Assembly: GCA_947471105.1 (NCBI GenBank)
Contig: CANIYB010000011.1
Span: 1 to 18,047 of the forward strand
DNA from: Cytophagaceae bacterium
GTDB lineage: Bacteria > Bacteroidota > Bacteroidia > Cytophagales > Spirosomataceae
Length of the DNA: 18,047 nt
Direction: 5' to 3'
Shown here: positions 1 through 8,072 of the stretch, piece by piece
Layout of the letters: each line of letters starts with the position of its first letter
How positions within the stretch are numbered: position 1 is the stretch's first letter
The notes under the pieces: generated by a model
Databases searched by the model: none
Seen by the model: only the letters and a program-made list of their open reading frames with translations
What the model was told of the DNA's origin: nothing
Translations under genes and position numbers: made by a program

Positions 1-2035
1 TAACCATATTGACTTGACTTGGCATCGTAAACATTTCATTCAATAAAACGCTCAAGGAAGCAGAGGGATAAAAATAAGACCGATTAGCCTCAGGCAAGGT
101 ACTTGACCAATCATTTCGAGCTGTCAAATCCAAATAAATCATATCTTTAAAACCAATATTGGCTAACCCGTACCCAGAATAAATTCCTCTTTGAAACCAA
201 GAACTTGAATAGTCTAAATTGGCCGGTGCAATATTCTGTACATTAAAAGCGCCTGGAACAATTAATCCCGTTCCACTTTTGGATGCATTGGTTAAATTGG
301 AACCTCTTTGATAACGTGCATTACCACCCACAGAGAGCGATATACTGAAATCTTTCAAGTCTTTTTTGTAGGTCGCTAAAAAATCAGCATTGCTTTCAAA
401 ATTGCCTAAATTAATATTTCCATAGGCACCCCTCGGATCATTTGTGTAGCTATTGGCAATTTTCATTTCACGCTGCTCATTATACAAATCAAGCGAGTAA
501 CGACCCATTAAACTAAACTCAGGACTGATTTGATAATCTAAACGCACATTTCCAAAAACACGATCACGCACAAATCCATTATTTACCTCATAGGCTAAGA
601 AATATGGATTATTATAAACGGTATTGTAAGGTGTACGTTGTTGAAGTCCCGCCTGACCCGGCATCCAATAATCTTTTAAATCCAAAATGTTTACATGGGG
701 AGAAACGTTATATGCCCACTCGAGTGGATTAGTTCCTCGGTTTGTCGCTGGCCTATTGTTAGACGAAGACCTACTTATATCGAGATTATTACTTAGCGTT
801 AATTTTTTATTAATCTTCAATGAAGTATTCAAATTAAGCGTGTTTCTAAACAAGTCTGAATTAGGAATAATTCCTCTATTTTGCATGTTTGAATAAGACA
901 ATCGGTACGAAAATGTATCTGAACTATTCGCAATGGAAACACCATTGCTTGTCGTTATACCAGTCTGAACAAAATTCTTAACATTATCCTTGTACGAGAT
1001 TAAAGGTGTCGCCACTTTCTTTCCATTTGCATCTAAAGGACTGTTCCATTGTACTTCACTGTAACCTTTATCCAACTCAGCTCCATAAGTTGCCCCAATC
1101 TCTTCTTGGATTAACTTTCCAAAAGCATTGGACAATGGATTATTTGTAATAGACACTGGTATGGCGGAAAATTGGCCTGGACCAAATTGAGTTTGCCATT
1201 TTAAAAATTTATATGGATTATCAAATACGGTATTAGAAGTAACGGTAACCGTCATCTTTTTAGATTTAGCTCCCGATTTTGTTGTAATCAAAACAACCCC
1301 ATTTCCAGCTCTAGAACCATAAAGTGCAGCCGCACTTGGCCCTTTAAGTACCGAAACATTTTCAATATCATCAGGATTTAAACCTGATATTGAATTACCA
1401 AAATCAGCACGGTTGTCATTTCCAACTTGGCTTATATTGTTTAATGTGTTGGCAATTGGCACCCCGTCGATAACAAAAAGAGGTTGATTATCACTGCTCA
1501 AGGATTTAGCACCCCTAATCACAATACTAACCGAAGAGCCCGTTCCACCCGTAGAACTTACACTTACACCTGCCATTTTACCCGACAAGGCATTCAGCAC
1601 ATTCTCCTGCGCGACACGATTCATTTCTTTTCCATCCACCTTTGCAACAGAATAACCAAGCGATTTTTCCTCCCGCTTAATACCTAATGCAGTTACAACC
1701 ACCTCATTCAACATGGAAGTACTTGGTTCTAAGGTAATGTCAACTATTTTGCGATTTCCAACGCGAATTTCTTGCGTTTCAAACCCTACAAAAGAAACAA
1801 TCAAAATTGAATTGTTTCCTGCAGCATCGATCGAATAAGTCCCATTTTCATTTGAACTTGTTCCCTTATTCGTTCCTTTCAGGGTGATATTAGCTCCAGG
1901 TATTCCAAAACCATCTTGCTTAGAAGTGATTTTACCCGTAACTGTTTGAGCAATAAGTGATTGAGCAAACAAACCTATGCTTAACACACTTAAAAACAAT
2001 ACCCTAACCACGTGTTTAGTAAAGTAAATTTTCAT
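1..2035 (-). CDS. SusC/RagA-family TonB-dependent outer-membrane receptor (partial, C-terminus off the left edge)
   Basis: Open without a stop from the ATG at 2035 to the window edge, giving 678 residues of a protein that usually has about 1,000. Residues 1-30 form a signal peptide, probably cleaved near LIA|Q. Residues about 31-105 are a carboxypeptidase-regulatory-like beta domain (VTGKIT, GANITLKGTNKGT, NGTYSI, FVGFETQEI). A TonB-box-like EVVVTALGI follows at about 111-119. The plug domain comes next, with the SusC/RagA hallmarks LSGKMAGV, IVIRGAKSL, PLFVIDGVPI, VLKGPSAAALYGSRAGNGVV and ITTKSG; the rest is the beginning of the barrel. The family imports oligosaccharides or other large nutrients across the outer membrane using TonB energy, normally with a SusD-like lipoprotein encoded just downstream, which here would be outside the window. 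The substrate cannot be read from the sequence. It is divergent from the GMC oxidoreductase gene across 223 bases. Confidence 0.95.
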   Translation of the reverse strand, partial: MKIYFTKHVVRVLFLSVLSIGLFAQSLIAQTVTGKITSKQDGFGIPGANITLKGTNKGTSSNENGTYSIDAAGNNSILIVSFVGFETQEIRVGNRKIVDITLEPSTSMLNEVVVTALGIKREEKSLGYSVAKVDGKEMNRVAQENVLNALSGKMAGVSVSSTGGTGSSVSIVIRGAKSLSSDNQPLFVIDGVPIANTLNNISQVGNDNRADFGNSISGLNPDDIENVSVLKGPSAAALYGSRAGNGVVLITTKSGAKSKKMTVTVTSNTVFDNPYKFLKWQTQFGPGQFSAIPVSITNNPLSNAFGKLIQEEIGATYGAELDKGYSEVQWNSPLDANGKKVATPLISYKDNVKNFVQTGITTSNGVSIANSSDTFSYRLSYSNMQNRGIIPNSDLFRNTLNLNTSLKINKKLTLSNNLDISRSSSNNRPATNRGTNPLEWAYNVSPHVNILDLKDYWMPGQAGLQQRTPYNTVYNNPYFLAYEVNNGFVRDRVFGNVRLDYQISPEFSLMGRYSLDLYNEQREMKIANSYTNDPRGAYGNINLGNFESNADFLATYKKDLKDFSISLSVGGNARYQRGSNLTNASKSGTGLIVPGAFNVQNIAPANLDYSSSWFQRGIYSGYGLANIGFKDMIYLDLTARNDWSSTLPEANRSYFYPSASLSVLLNEMFTMPSQVNMV

Positions 2036-2258
2036 AAATTTTGTATCTATATGATTTTTAATGTCACAATAATTATAAATTTTATTTATAAAAACTATTT
2101 TTATTTGTTATGAAATAATTTTTTTTGGCATAAAATGTAAAAATAATTCATTTTCGAGTATATATTTATACCTACCGGCTGACTATGTTTAGGAAAATTT
2201 TTAAATCAAGCAATAAATTTTTAGTTTTGAATTCAATACAAAATCTCTAAACAATAAC
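2036..2258. other. Divergent intergenic region between the SusC-like and GMC genes
   Basis: This 223-base, strongly AT-rich stretch must carry the promoters of both divergent genes. No open frame of note, RNA gene or clear intrinsic terminator is visible. The only good motif match is the plus-strand -7 element at 2222-2229. No exact TAnnTTTG match was found on the minus strand before the SusC start. Confidence 0.6.
2222..2229 (+). promoter_or_regulatory. Candidate Bacteroidota -7 promoter element for the GMC-GDPD pair
   Basis: TAGTTTTG matches the Bacteroidota sigma-ABfr -7 consensus TAnnTTTG exactly and ends 29 bases before the GMC start codon. No TTG lies at the expected -33 distance, so only half of the consensus is present. 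The motif is short and the region AT-rich, so a chance match is possible. Confidence 0.4.
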
Positions 2259-4013
2259 ATGATTAACGATAGTATTTACATAAAATCCCAACAAACGGTA
2301 TTCGACGTAGTGATTGTAGGTTCAGGAGCTGGTGGTGGAATGGCCGCATATACCTTAGCGAAAGCGGGAGCAAAAGTTTGTTTATTAGAAGCTGGTCAAC
2401 CCTATGATCCCGCCGATCCCAAAAATATAACTCAGTTGAAATGGCCATACGAATCCCCACGAAGAGGGGCTAATACCGTACGTGCCTTTGGTGATTTTGA
2501 TGCGGCTTATGGCGGTTGGGAAATTGACGGTGAGCCCTATACGCGTAAAAATGGTACCAAATTCGACTGGTTTAGGTCTCGAATGGTTGGGGGAAGAACG
2601 AACCATTGGGGTAGAATCTCTTTGCGTTTTGGTCCAGATGATTTTAAAAGAAAAAGTATTGATGGTTTAGGTGACGACTGGCCAATAGGCTATGATGATA
2701 TAAAGCCATTTTATGACCGAGTAGATCGAGAAGTAGGGATTTTTGGTAGTGTGGAAGGTCTTAGAAATGAACCAGATGGAATTTTCTTACCTCCTCCTAA
2801 GCCTAGGTTGCACGAATTAATGTTGCTAAAAGCTAATAAAGCCTTAGGAATTCCCACGATACCTTCTCGGAAGTCCATCTTAACAAAACCCATTAACTCC
2901 GAAAGGGGATCCTGTTTTTATTGTGGACAATGTGGACGCGCCTGCCAGGCATATGCCGATTATTCATCGTCATCTGTTCATGTTAAACCCGCTTTAGCCA
3001 CAGGAAATCTGACATTATTGCCTTTTGCGATGGCAAGAGAGGTTATGACAGACCAAGCAACGGGTTTAGCCACCGGCGTTTCGTATGTACATACGGGAAC
3101 CATGGGCGAATATTCGGTTCGAGGTAAAATTGTCATCCTAGCAGCAAGTTCTGGGGAAACAGCACGTTTATTATTAAACTCAAAAAGTTCACGTTTTCCA
3201 GAAGGAATCGCTAATTCGAGTGGGGTGGTTGGTAAATACATCAACGATTCCACGGGGGCCTCTAGGTCTGCTATTATCCCAAGTTTATTTGATCGAAAAA
3301 CGTATAATGAAGACGGAGTCAGTGGATTGCACGTGTACACTCCCTGGTGGTTGGATAACAAAAAATTAGATTTTCCTCGTGGATATCACATCGAATATGG
3401 AGGAGGAATGGGCATGCCGACCTACGGTTTTGGCTGGGGAATCGAAGGGATCAACGGTAAATATGCGAGATCACGTGAAGGAATAGAAATGGCTGCGGGT
3501 GGATATGGAGCTACTTTAAAAGAAGATTTTAGACGTTTCTATGGTTCATACATTAGTTTTGCGGGCCGTGGCGAACCTGTCCCTCGTGAAGATAATTACT
3601 GTGAAATTGATCCAAATACGGTGGATAAATACGGTATACCTGTTTTGCGTTTTCACTACAAATGGAGTGATTATGAAATCAAGCAAGCCAAGCACATGCA
3701 TGAGACTTTTGAGCAAATCATTCATGAATTAGGAGGCCAACCACTAGGTCCAAAACCAGGGGCAGACAAAAACTATGGCCTAGAAGATCCAGGCAGAATT
3801 ATTCATGAAGTGGGTACCGCTCGAATGGGAAATGATCCGAGAAGTTCGGTCGTTAATTCCAATTGCCAAGCGCATGATGTCAAGAACTTATTCTTAGCAG
3901 ATGCATCTCCTTTCGTATCCCAAGGAGACAAAAATGCCACTTGGACCATTTTGGCTTTATCCTTACGTACCTCTGAATACATTATCAGCGAACGTAAAAA
4001 ATCCAATCTTTAA
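2259..4013 (+). CDS. GMC-family FAD-dependent oxidoreductase with a CX2CX2CX3C cysteine cluster
   Basis: 584 residues. The N-terminal Rossmann FAD site is VVIVGSGAGGG (residues 17-27), with the acidic LLEAG at 42-46 that binds the ribose of FAD. MVGGRTNHWGR (109-119) is the GMC-type flavin loop. The C-terminal catalytic region has HEVGTARMG with the probable base His516, and DKNATWTIL with Asn559. This resembles the gluconate 2-dehydrogenase/glucoside 3-dehydrogenase branch that oxidises sugar or polyol hydroxyls. Cys219, 222, 225 and 229 form CX2CX2CX3C, a spacing seen in [4Fe-4S] ferredoxins, so an iron-sulfur cluster may pass electrons onward. There is no visible signal peptide or Tat motif. 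Related flavin subunits are often exported with a small Tat-bearing partner, but none is encoded next to it. The GDPD gene starts 4 bases downstream, so the two are probably cotranscribed. Family assignment is firm; the substrate is unknown. Confidence 0.92.
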   Translation: MINDSIYIKSQQTVFDVVIVGSGAGGGMAAYTLAKAGAKVCLLEAGQPYDPADPKNITQLKWPYESPRRGANTVRAFGDFDAAYGGWEIDGEPYTRKNGTKFDWFRSRMVGGRTNHWGRISLRFGPDDFKRKSIDGLGDDWPIGYDDIKPFYDRVDREVGIFGSVEGLRNEPDGIFLPPPKPRLHELMLLKANKALGIPTIPSRKSILTKPINSERGSCFYCGQCGRACQAYADYSSSSVHVKPALATGNLTLLPFAMAREVMTDQATGLATGVSYVHTGTMGEYSVRGKIVILAASSGETARLLLNSKSSRFPEGIANSSGVVGKYINDSTGASRSAIIPSLFDRKTYNEDGVSGLHVYTPWWLDNKKLDFPRGYHIEYGGGMGMPTYGFGWGIEGINGKYARSREGIEMAAGGYGATLKEDFRRFYGSYISFAGRGEPVPREDNYCEIDPNTVDKYGIPVLRFHYKWSDYEIKQAKHMHETFEQIIHELGGQPLGPKPGADKNYGLEDPGRIIHEVGTARMGNDPRSSVVNSNCQAHDVKNLFLADASPFVSQGDKNATWTILALSLRTSEYIISERKKSNL

Positions 4014-4017
4014 GCGG

Positions 4018-4830
4018 ATGTTTAAAACATCCTTTTGCATTTTTTTACTCATTTTTTCTATGGTTTTGGGCGAAGTTTCAGCCCAAAATTCCATAGAGCC
4101 CATCCTTACAATTTCTGCACACCGAGGTAATTCTTTGGCTGCCCCGGAAAATACATTGGCTACTTTTCGTAACGTATTAGCCATGGGTGTTGAATTGATT
4201 GAAATAGATGTCAGAACCTCATCGGACGGAGCCCTGGTAATTTTACATGATGGAAATTTAGATCGAACGACTTCCGGTCAAGGTCCCATTAAAAATCTCA
4301 CTTTAAAGGAAATTAAAAAACTTTCGGCTGGCAAAGGGTATGGAGAGGAATTTGCCAAAGAGCAAATACCCACCTTAGAGGAAACAGCCAAATTGATCTT
4401 CAAATGGAATAAAAAGCATGCACAGAAAACATTCATCTATGTGGATTGCAAGCAAGTGGCGGCCCAACCACTGATTGATCTTTTAAAGAAATACAAGCTT
4501 GCCGAACAAAGTGTCTTTTATGGAAACGATTCATTTCTAATGTCGTTGAAACAAGTTTATCCACAAGCTAAATTATTGCCTGCCTTAAAAAGCAAAGAAG
4601 AAATAGCTGCGAAGGTTCAAAATTTACAACCTTATGCGTTTGATGTATCTTGGCCAGCGCTCAATAAAGAATTAGTTGACGCAATTCATTCAAAAGGGAT
4701 TCGGATATTTTCAGATCTTTTAGGACCTTTTGATCAAACGACCAATTATGCAAGAGCGAAGGAATTGAAAATTGATTTGATTCAAACAGATCATGTGCAA
4801 TTAGTCAAGGAAAGCTTAAAGGCGCATTAA
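4018..4830 (+). CDS. Secreted glycerophosphodiester phosphodiesterase-family protein (GDPD)
   Basis: 270 residues from the ATG at 4018. That start is preferred because it lies 4 bases after the GMC stop and opens directly into a signal peptide (MFKTSFCIFLLIFSMVLG, probable cleavage VSA|Q after residue 22). An in-frame start at 3901 would lie inside the GMC gene. The mature protein begins with the GDPD core: SAHRGN (His35, Arg36), PENTLATF, EIDV (Glu62, Asp64) and LHDGNLDRTTSG (His77). These are the acid/base histidines and metal ligands of the TIM-barrel family, which hydrolyses glycerophosphodiesters to glycerol-3-phosphate and an alcohol. A periplasmic or surface location is expected. Pairing with a sugar-type oxidoreductase is not standard phospholipid context, and related TIM-barrel enzymes also act on other phosphodiesters, so the substrate is open. 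Confidence 0.9.
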   Translation: MFKTSFCIFLLIFSMVLGEVSAQNSIEPILTISAHRGNSLAAPENTLATFRNVLAMGVELIEIDVRTSSDGALVILHDGNLDRTTSGQGPIKNLTLKEIKKLSAGKGYGEEFAKEQIPTLEETAKLIFKWNKKHAQKTFIYVDCKQVAAQPLIDLLKKYKLAEQSVFYGNDSFLMSLKQVYPQAKLLPALKSKEEIAAKVQNLQPYAFDVSWPALNKELVDAIHSKGIRIFSDLLGPFDQTTNYARAKELKIDLIQTDHVQLVKESLKAH

Positions 4831-4850
4831 TTCAAATATACTATTTCGAA

Positions 4851-5561
4851 TTACAGACTATTACGATCAATCAGGCAGTCCACATTTCCATGCATCCAAA
4901 GGAATGAGGCCGGCCACTGAGTGGTTATTTTTCTTTCCAAAATCATTTTGATCGCCTCTTGTTTGCCTTTGCCTGTGACTAAAAAAATAATTCTTTTGGA
5001 CTGCATGATCCCTGACATACCCAAGCAAAGTCCGAAAGCAGGCTCTTTTCCCTCATTTAACGTGGGGTCATGTTGGGTGGTAGTCGGCGCTAAAACAGCC
5101 TTATGGAATCCTCGTTGTAAATAATCGGCCGGTTCATTAAATGCGATATGCCCATTTTTACCTAATCCTAAAATACAAATGTCGATGGAACCGATGGCCT
5201 CCATTTCTTGCTCGACGCGTGCACATTCAGCTGGAAGATTCGACACGTTTGGATCAAAGGTTAAATATCGGTCTTGGGGGATGGACAAAGGGGCCAACAA
5301 ATGTTTTTGTAAATAAGACTCACAAGAATCAGGATGGCTAGAAGGTATAATTCCCCATTCATCCATTTTCATTACTTGCATTTGATCAAATAAGGATGGC
5401 TCAGACTTTTTCACTTTGCCCATTTGAGCATACATGCCCGTTGGCGACCCACCCGTAGCTGCACAAAAAAATAAGTCCTTTTTAACCTTGAGGTCGTTAG
5501 CAATTATGTCAGCAGCTTTTTGACTTAATTCGTCATAGGTATCAAAGTACGATATATTCAT
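4851..5561 (-). CDS. Glucosamine/galactosamine-6-phosphate isomerase (deaminase) family protein
   Basis: 236 residues, cytoplasmic (no signal peptide). The family features are ATGGSPTGMY (35-44, phosphate-binding loop), KMDEW (Asp67, the equivalent of the catalytic base) and LGLGKNGHIAFNEP (131-144), with His138 and Glu143. The family turns aminosugar-6-phosphates into ketose phosphates plus ammonia, feeding amino sugars into glycolysis. E. coli NagB has GxxDGHIAFNEP in the signature, but here the Asp is Asn136, as I recall for AgaI-type galactosamine-6-phosphate isomerases. The length is also nearer to AgaI (about 250) than to NagB (about 266). I therefore do not assign nagB. It converges on the GDPD gene (20 bases between stops) and diverges from the exporter operon. 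A -7 element and an inverted repeat lie upstream. Confidence 0.88.
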   Translation of the reverse strand: MNISYFDTYDELSQKAADIIANDLKVKKDLFFCAATGGSPTGMYAQMGKVKKSEPSLFDQMQVMKMDEWGIIPSSHPDSCESYLQKHLLAPLSIPQDRYLTFDPNVSNLPAECARVEQEMEAIGSIDICILGLGKNGHIAFNEPADYLQRGFHKAVLAPTTTQHDPTLNEGKEPAFGLCLGMSGIMQSKRIIFLVTGKGKQEAIKMILERKITTQWPASFLWMHGNVDCLIDRNSL

Positions 5562-5580
5562 TTTTCTAATTTTTCGAAAA

Positions 5581-5588
5581 CAAATGTA
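5581..5588 (-). promoter_or_regulatory. Candidate -7 promoter element for the aminosugar-phosphate isomerase gene
   Basis: Read on the minus strand, TACATTTG fits TAnnTTTG exactly and ends 19 bases before the ATG at 5561, a plausible leader length for this phylum. No -33 TTG is visible at the usual distance. Confidence 0.45.
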
Positions 5589-5630
5589 ATTGAAAATAGC
5601 GAAACGGATGAGGTAAAATATGAGATTAAG

Positions 5631-5650
5631 AAATTTGCAAAGGCAAATTT
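5631..5650. promoter_or_regulatory. Perfect inverted repeat, candidate operator in a divergent intergenic region
   Basis: The two arms AAATTTGC and GCAAATTT are exact reverse complements around a 4-base AAAG centre. The site is 42 bases upstream of the isomerase -7 element and 86 bases before the start of the membrane-fusion protein. The perfect symmetry, the position between divergent genes and the absence of a T-run favour a repressor or activator site over a terminator. Which regulator binds, if any, cannot be told. Confidence 0.45.
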
Positions 5651-5736
5651 AAAACAACAAACAACGAATGAATAAGTTTTCAAGTCTCGCCATTTAATCA
5701 TTTTTATTTATGGAGATTATCATTAATTTTAGCTTC

Positions 5737-6813
5737 ATGAAAAATATCCTTTTAATTGGTCTACTGATATGTGCGATTTCTTGCAGCAAAAAGCAAGAAT
5801 CTACCTTTCCTACAGAAGGGAAAATCACTGAATCTATTTATGCATCTGGCTCATTAAAAAGCCTAGATCAATATCAAGCCTTTGTAACGGTCAATGGGGT
5901 CATTGACCAAATATTTGTCAAGGAAGGTGATTCTGTACAGGTGGGGACTGCGCTCATGAGTATCTCCAATCAGGCTCAAAAGATAAATACAGAAAATGCA
6001 ACCTTGGCCGCAAAATTTGCGGATGCGGGTGAAAATAGAGGGAAGTTGATCGACGCTAAGAATTTTATAGAGGTATCAAAGAGTAAATTTCATTTGGATT
6101 CTAGCCTTTATGCAAGACAAAAATCCTTGTGGGGACAGCAGATTGGAACACGTATCGATTTGGAGCAAAAGGAATTAAACTTTGAGAACTCGAGAAGCAA
6201 CTATTTATCTGCTATTCAGAAATACAAAGATTTAAAAAGGCAAATTGATTTCAGTGCTGCACAGTCGAAAAAAAATCTAGAATTTTCTAATTCCCTGCAG
6301 CAAGATTATACGCTGAAGAGTAAAACATCTGGTGTTGTTTTCTCTATATTGAAAAATAAAGGAGAGATTGTAGGCCCGCAAACACCTATTGCGATCATTG
6401 GAAATCCCAACGCTTATATTCTGGAATTGCAGGTAGATGAGAATGACATATTTAAAATAAACCAAGAAATGCCCGTGGTCATCACGTTAGATAGCTATAA
6501 AAATGAGGTTTTTGAGGCAAAAATTACCAAAATATCGCCCATCATGAATGAGCGAAGCAAAACATTTTTGGTAGAAGCCAAATTCGTCAAAGCACCTGGT
6601 AAATTGTACCCAAGAATGACGTTTGAAGCAAATATCATATTACGTACAAAAGAAAAAGGATTATTAATTCCCCGAAATTATTTGTTGGCAGATTCCATAG
6701 CCACCTTAGTTAATGGAGATAAAAAAATCGTTAAAACAGGCTTAAAAGATTTTCAAAAAATAGAAATACTGTCTGGCTTATCCGTGACGGATGAAATTAT
6801 CAAGCCTAAATAA
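5737..6813 (+). CDS. Periplasmic membrane-fusion (HlyD/MacA-type) lipoprotein of an ABC exporter
   Basis: 358 residues from the ATG at 5737, chosen because it opens into a lipoprotein signal (MKNILLIGLLICAIS|C, lipidated Cys16). An in-frame ATG at 5710 would add nine residues before it. The fold order is that of a membrane-fusion protein: a barrel-sandwich half at about 40-75 (VNGVIDQIFVKEGDSVQVG), a long Lys/Gln/Asn-rich helical hairpin at about 78-182, the second sandwich half at about 185-215 (KTSGVVFSILKNKGEIV), then a beta-barrel with LQVDENDIFKI and a membrane-proximal tail. These proteins link an inner-membrane transporter to an outer-membrane channel. The stop TAA overlaps the permease ATG by one base (TAATG), so the two are probably translationally coupled. 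Confidence 0.93.
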   Translation: MKNILLIGLLICAISCSKKQESTFPTEGKITESIYASGSLKSLDQYQAFVTVNGVIDQIFVKEGDSVQVGTALMSISNQAQKINTENATLAAKFADAGENRGKLIDAKNFIEVSKSKFHLDSSLYARQKSLWGQQIGTRIDLEQKELNFENSRSNYLSAIQKYKDLKRQIDFSAAQSKKNLEFSNSLQQDYTLKSKTSGVVFSILKNKGEIVGPQTPIAIIGNPNAYILELQVDENDIFKINQEMPVVITLDSYKNEVFEAKITKISPIMNERSKTFLVEAKFVKAPGKLYPRMTFEANIILRTKEKGLLIPRNYLLADSIATLVNGDKKIVKTGLKDFQKIEILSGLSVTDEIIKPK

Positions 6814-8072
6814 TGAAAAATAAACTCATTTTTCAGATCGCCATTTCGCTTTTGTTAGCTCGATGGAAACAAACGTTAGTCGCGGCTATTGGGGTTACTT
6901 TTAGTATCACCATGTTTGTCACCTTATTAAGTTTTATGACGGGCCTAAATGATCTCTTAGATGGTCTAATTTTAAATAGGACTGCTCATGTTCGATTATT
7001 TAAGGAGTTAAGTATTTCAAAAAACCAACCAGCTGACGTCTATTATAAAAACACGAAAGGCCATAATTTCATTCGCTCCGTAAAGCCTAAAAATGAGCGT
7101 TTAGACATTTCCAACAGTGGGGCCATTATATCCACCTTACAAAAAGATGCTCGCGTGTTAGGCGTGGCTCCTAAAATAACAGCTCAAGTTTTTTATAATG
7201 TGGGATCCATCGATTTAACAGGAGTCATTAATGGAATTGAACCACTAGAAGAAAACAGGTTATTCAAATTCAATGATTATGTGACAGCCGGAAATTTTTT
7301 AGATTTAAAAAATATACCCAATAGCGTTATTTTGGGAAAAGGTTTGGCCGAAAAAATGATGGTGACTATCGGCGATGTAGTCCAAGTAACGACAAGCAAG
7401 GGTGAGCGCTTAAGTTTAAAGGTGGTTGGCTTCTTCCAGTCGGGACTACAGGATATCGACAAAGTTCAAAGTTATGCCTCCATAAAAACGACGCAGAAAT
7501 TATTGGGTGCATCGGCAAATTACATAACCGATATTCAAATCAAATTAAAAGATATTTTGGGTGCCCCAGCCGCCGCAAAAGAGTTTGAGTCATTTTACGA
7601 AGTGGATGCGATCGATATTCAGACAGCGAATTCTCAATTTGAAACAGGAAGTTCGGTTCGGAGTTTAATCTCCTATGCCGTGGGAATTACCTTATTAATT
7701 GTCGCAGGTTTCGGTATCTACAATATCCTCAACATGATGATTTATGAGAAAATGGATTCGATTGCCATTTTAAAAGCGGTTGGATTTTCAGGAGGAGATG
7801 TCAATAAAATATTTATTTCCATCGCATTAAGTATCGGTTTTTTTGGAGGAGCCATGGGTTTGCTAGGAGGTTTGGGACTTTCTAGTTTAATTGACCAAAT
7901 TCCATTTAATACGGATTCTTTACCAACGGTGAAGACCTACCCCATTAATTACAATCCCAATTTTTACATCATAGGAGGGATATTTTCAATCATCACTACC
8001 TATTTTGCCGGGTATTTTCCAGCAAGAAAAGCTAGCAGCATAGACCCAGTCATCATTATTCGTGGAAAATAA
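6813..8072 (+). CDS. ABC transporter permease, FtsX/MacB (LolC/E-like) type
   Basis: 419 residues. Topology fits the type VII ABC (mechanotransmission) family: transmembrane helix 1 at about 21-43, a periplasmic domain of about 240 residues, then helices at about 285-308, 333-358 and 383-405. EKMDSIAILKAVGFS (312-326), just after helix 2, is the conserved cytoplasmic coupling segment that contacts the ATPase. The C-terminus YFPARKASSIDPVIIIRG is typical of the family. Members of this family, such as MacB and LolCDE, do not carry substrate through the membrane; they drive export or lipoprotein release in the periplasm. With the preceding fusion protein, an exporter of the MacAB or DevBCA kind is more likely than Lol. 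The end overlaps the ATPase gene by 11 bases. Confidence 0.93.
   Translation: MKNKLIFQIAISLLLARWKQTLVAAIGVTFSITMFVTLLSFMTGLNDLLDGLILNRTAHVRLFKELSISKNQPADVYYKNTKGHNFIRSVKPKNERLDISNSGAIISTLQKDARVLGVAPKITAQVFYNVGSIDLTGVINGIEPLEENRLFKFNDYVTAGNFLDLKNIPNSVILGKGLAEKMMVTIGDVVQVTTSKGERLSLKVVGFFQSGLQDIDKVQSYASIKTTQKLLGASANYITDIQIKLKDILGAPAAAKEFESFYEVDAIDIQTANSQFETGSSVRSLISYAVGITLLIVAGFGIYNILNMMIYEKMDSIAILKAVGFSGGDVNKIFISIALSIGFFGGAMGLLGGLGLSSLIDQIPFNTDSLPTVKTYPINYNPNFYIIGGIFSIITTYFAGYFPARKASSIDPVIIIRGK

Noticed and set aside
687..1687. Small plus-strand open frames at 687-896 and 1484-1687
   Set aside because: They run antisense through the SusC-like gene, whose reading frame is continuous and has strong family motifs; their translations look like nothing recognisable.
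2978..3361. A 127-codon minus-strand frame inside the GMC gene
   Set aside because: It is the reverse of a well-supported coding region and has no domain, signal or start context of its own.
3901..4017. An in-frame N-terminal extension of the GDPD protein starting at 3901
   Set aside because: It lies wholly inside the GMC coding region, and the ATG at 4018 begins a clean signal peptide just after the GMC stop.
4851..5561. 6-phosphogluconolactonase as the function of the isomerase-family gene
   Set aside because: The related lactonases have GxGxDGHxASLFP-type signatures; the NGHIAFNEP sequence is that of aminosugar-phosphate isomerases.
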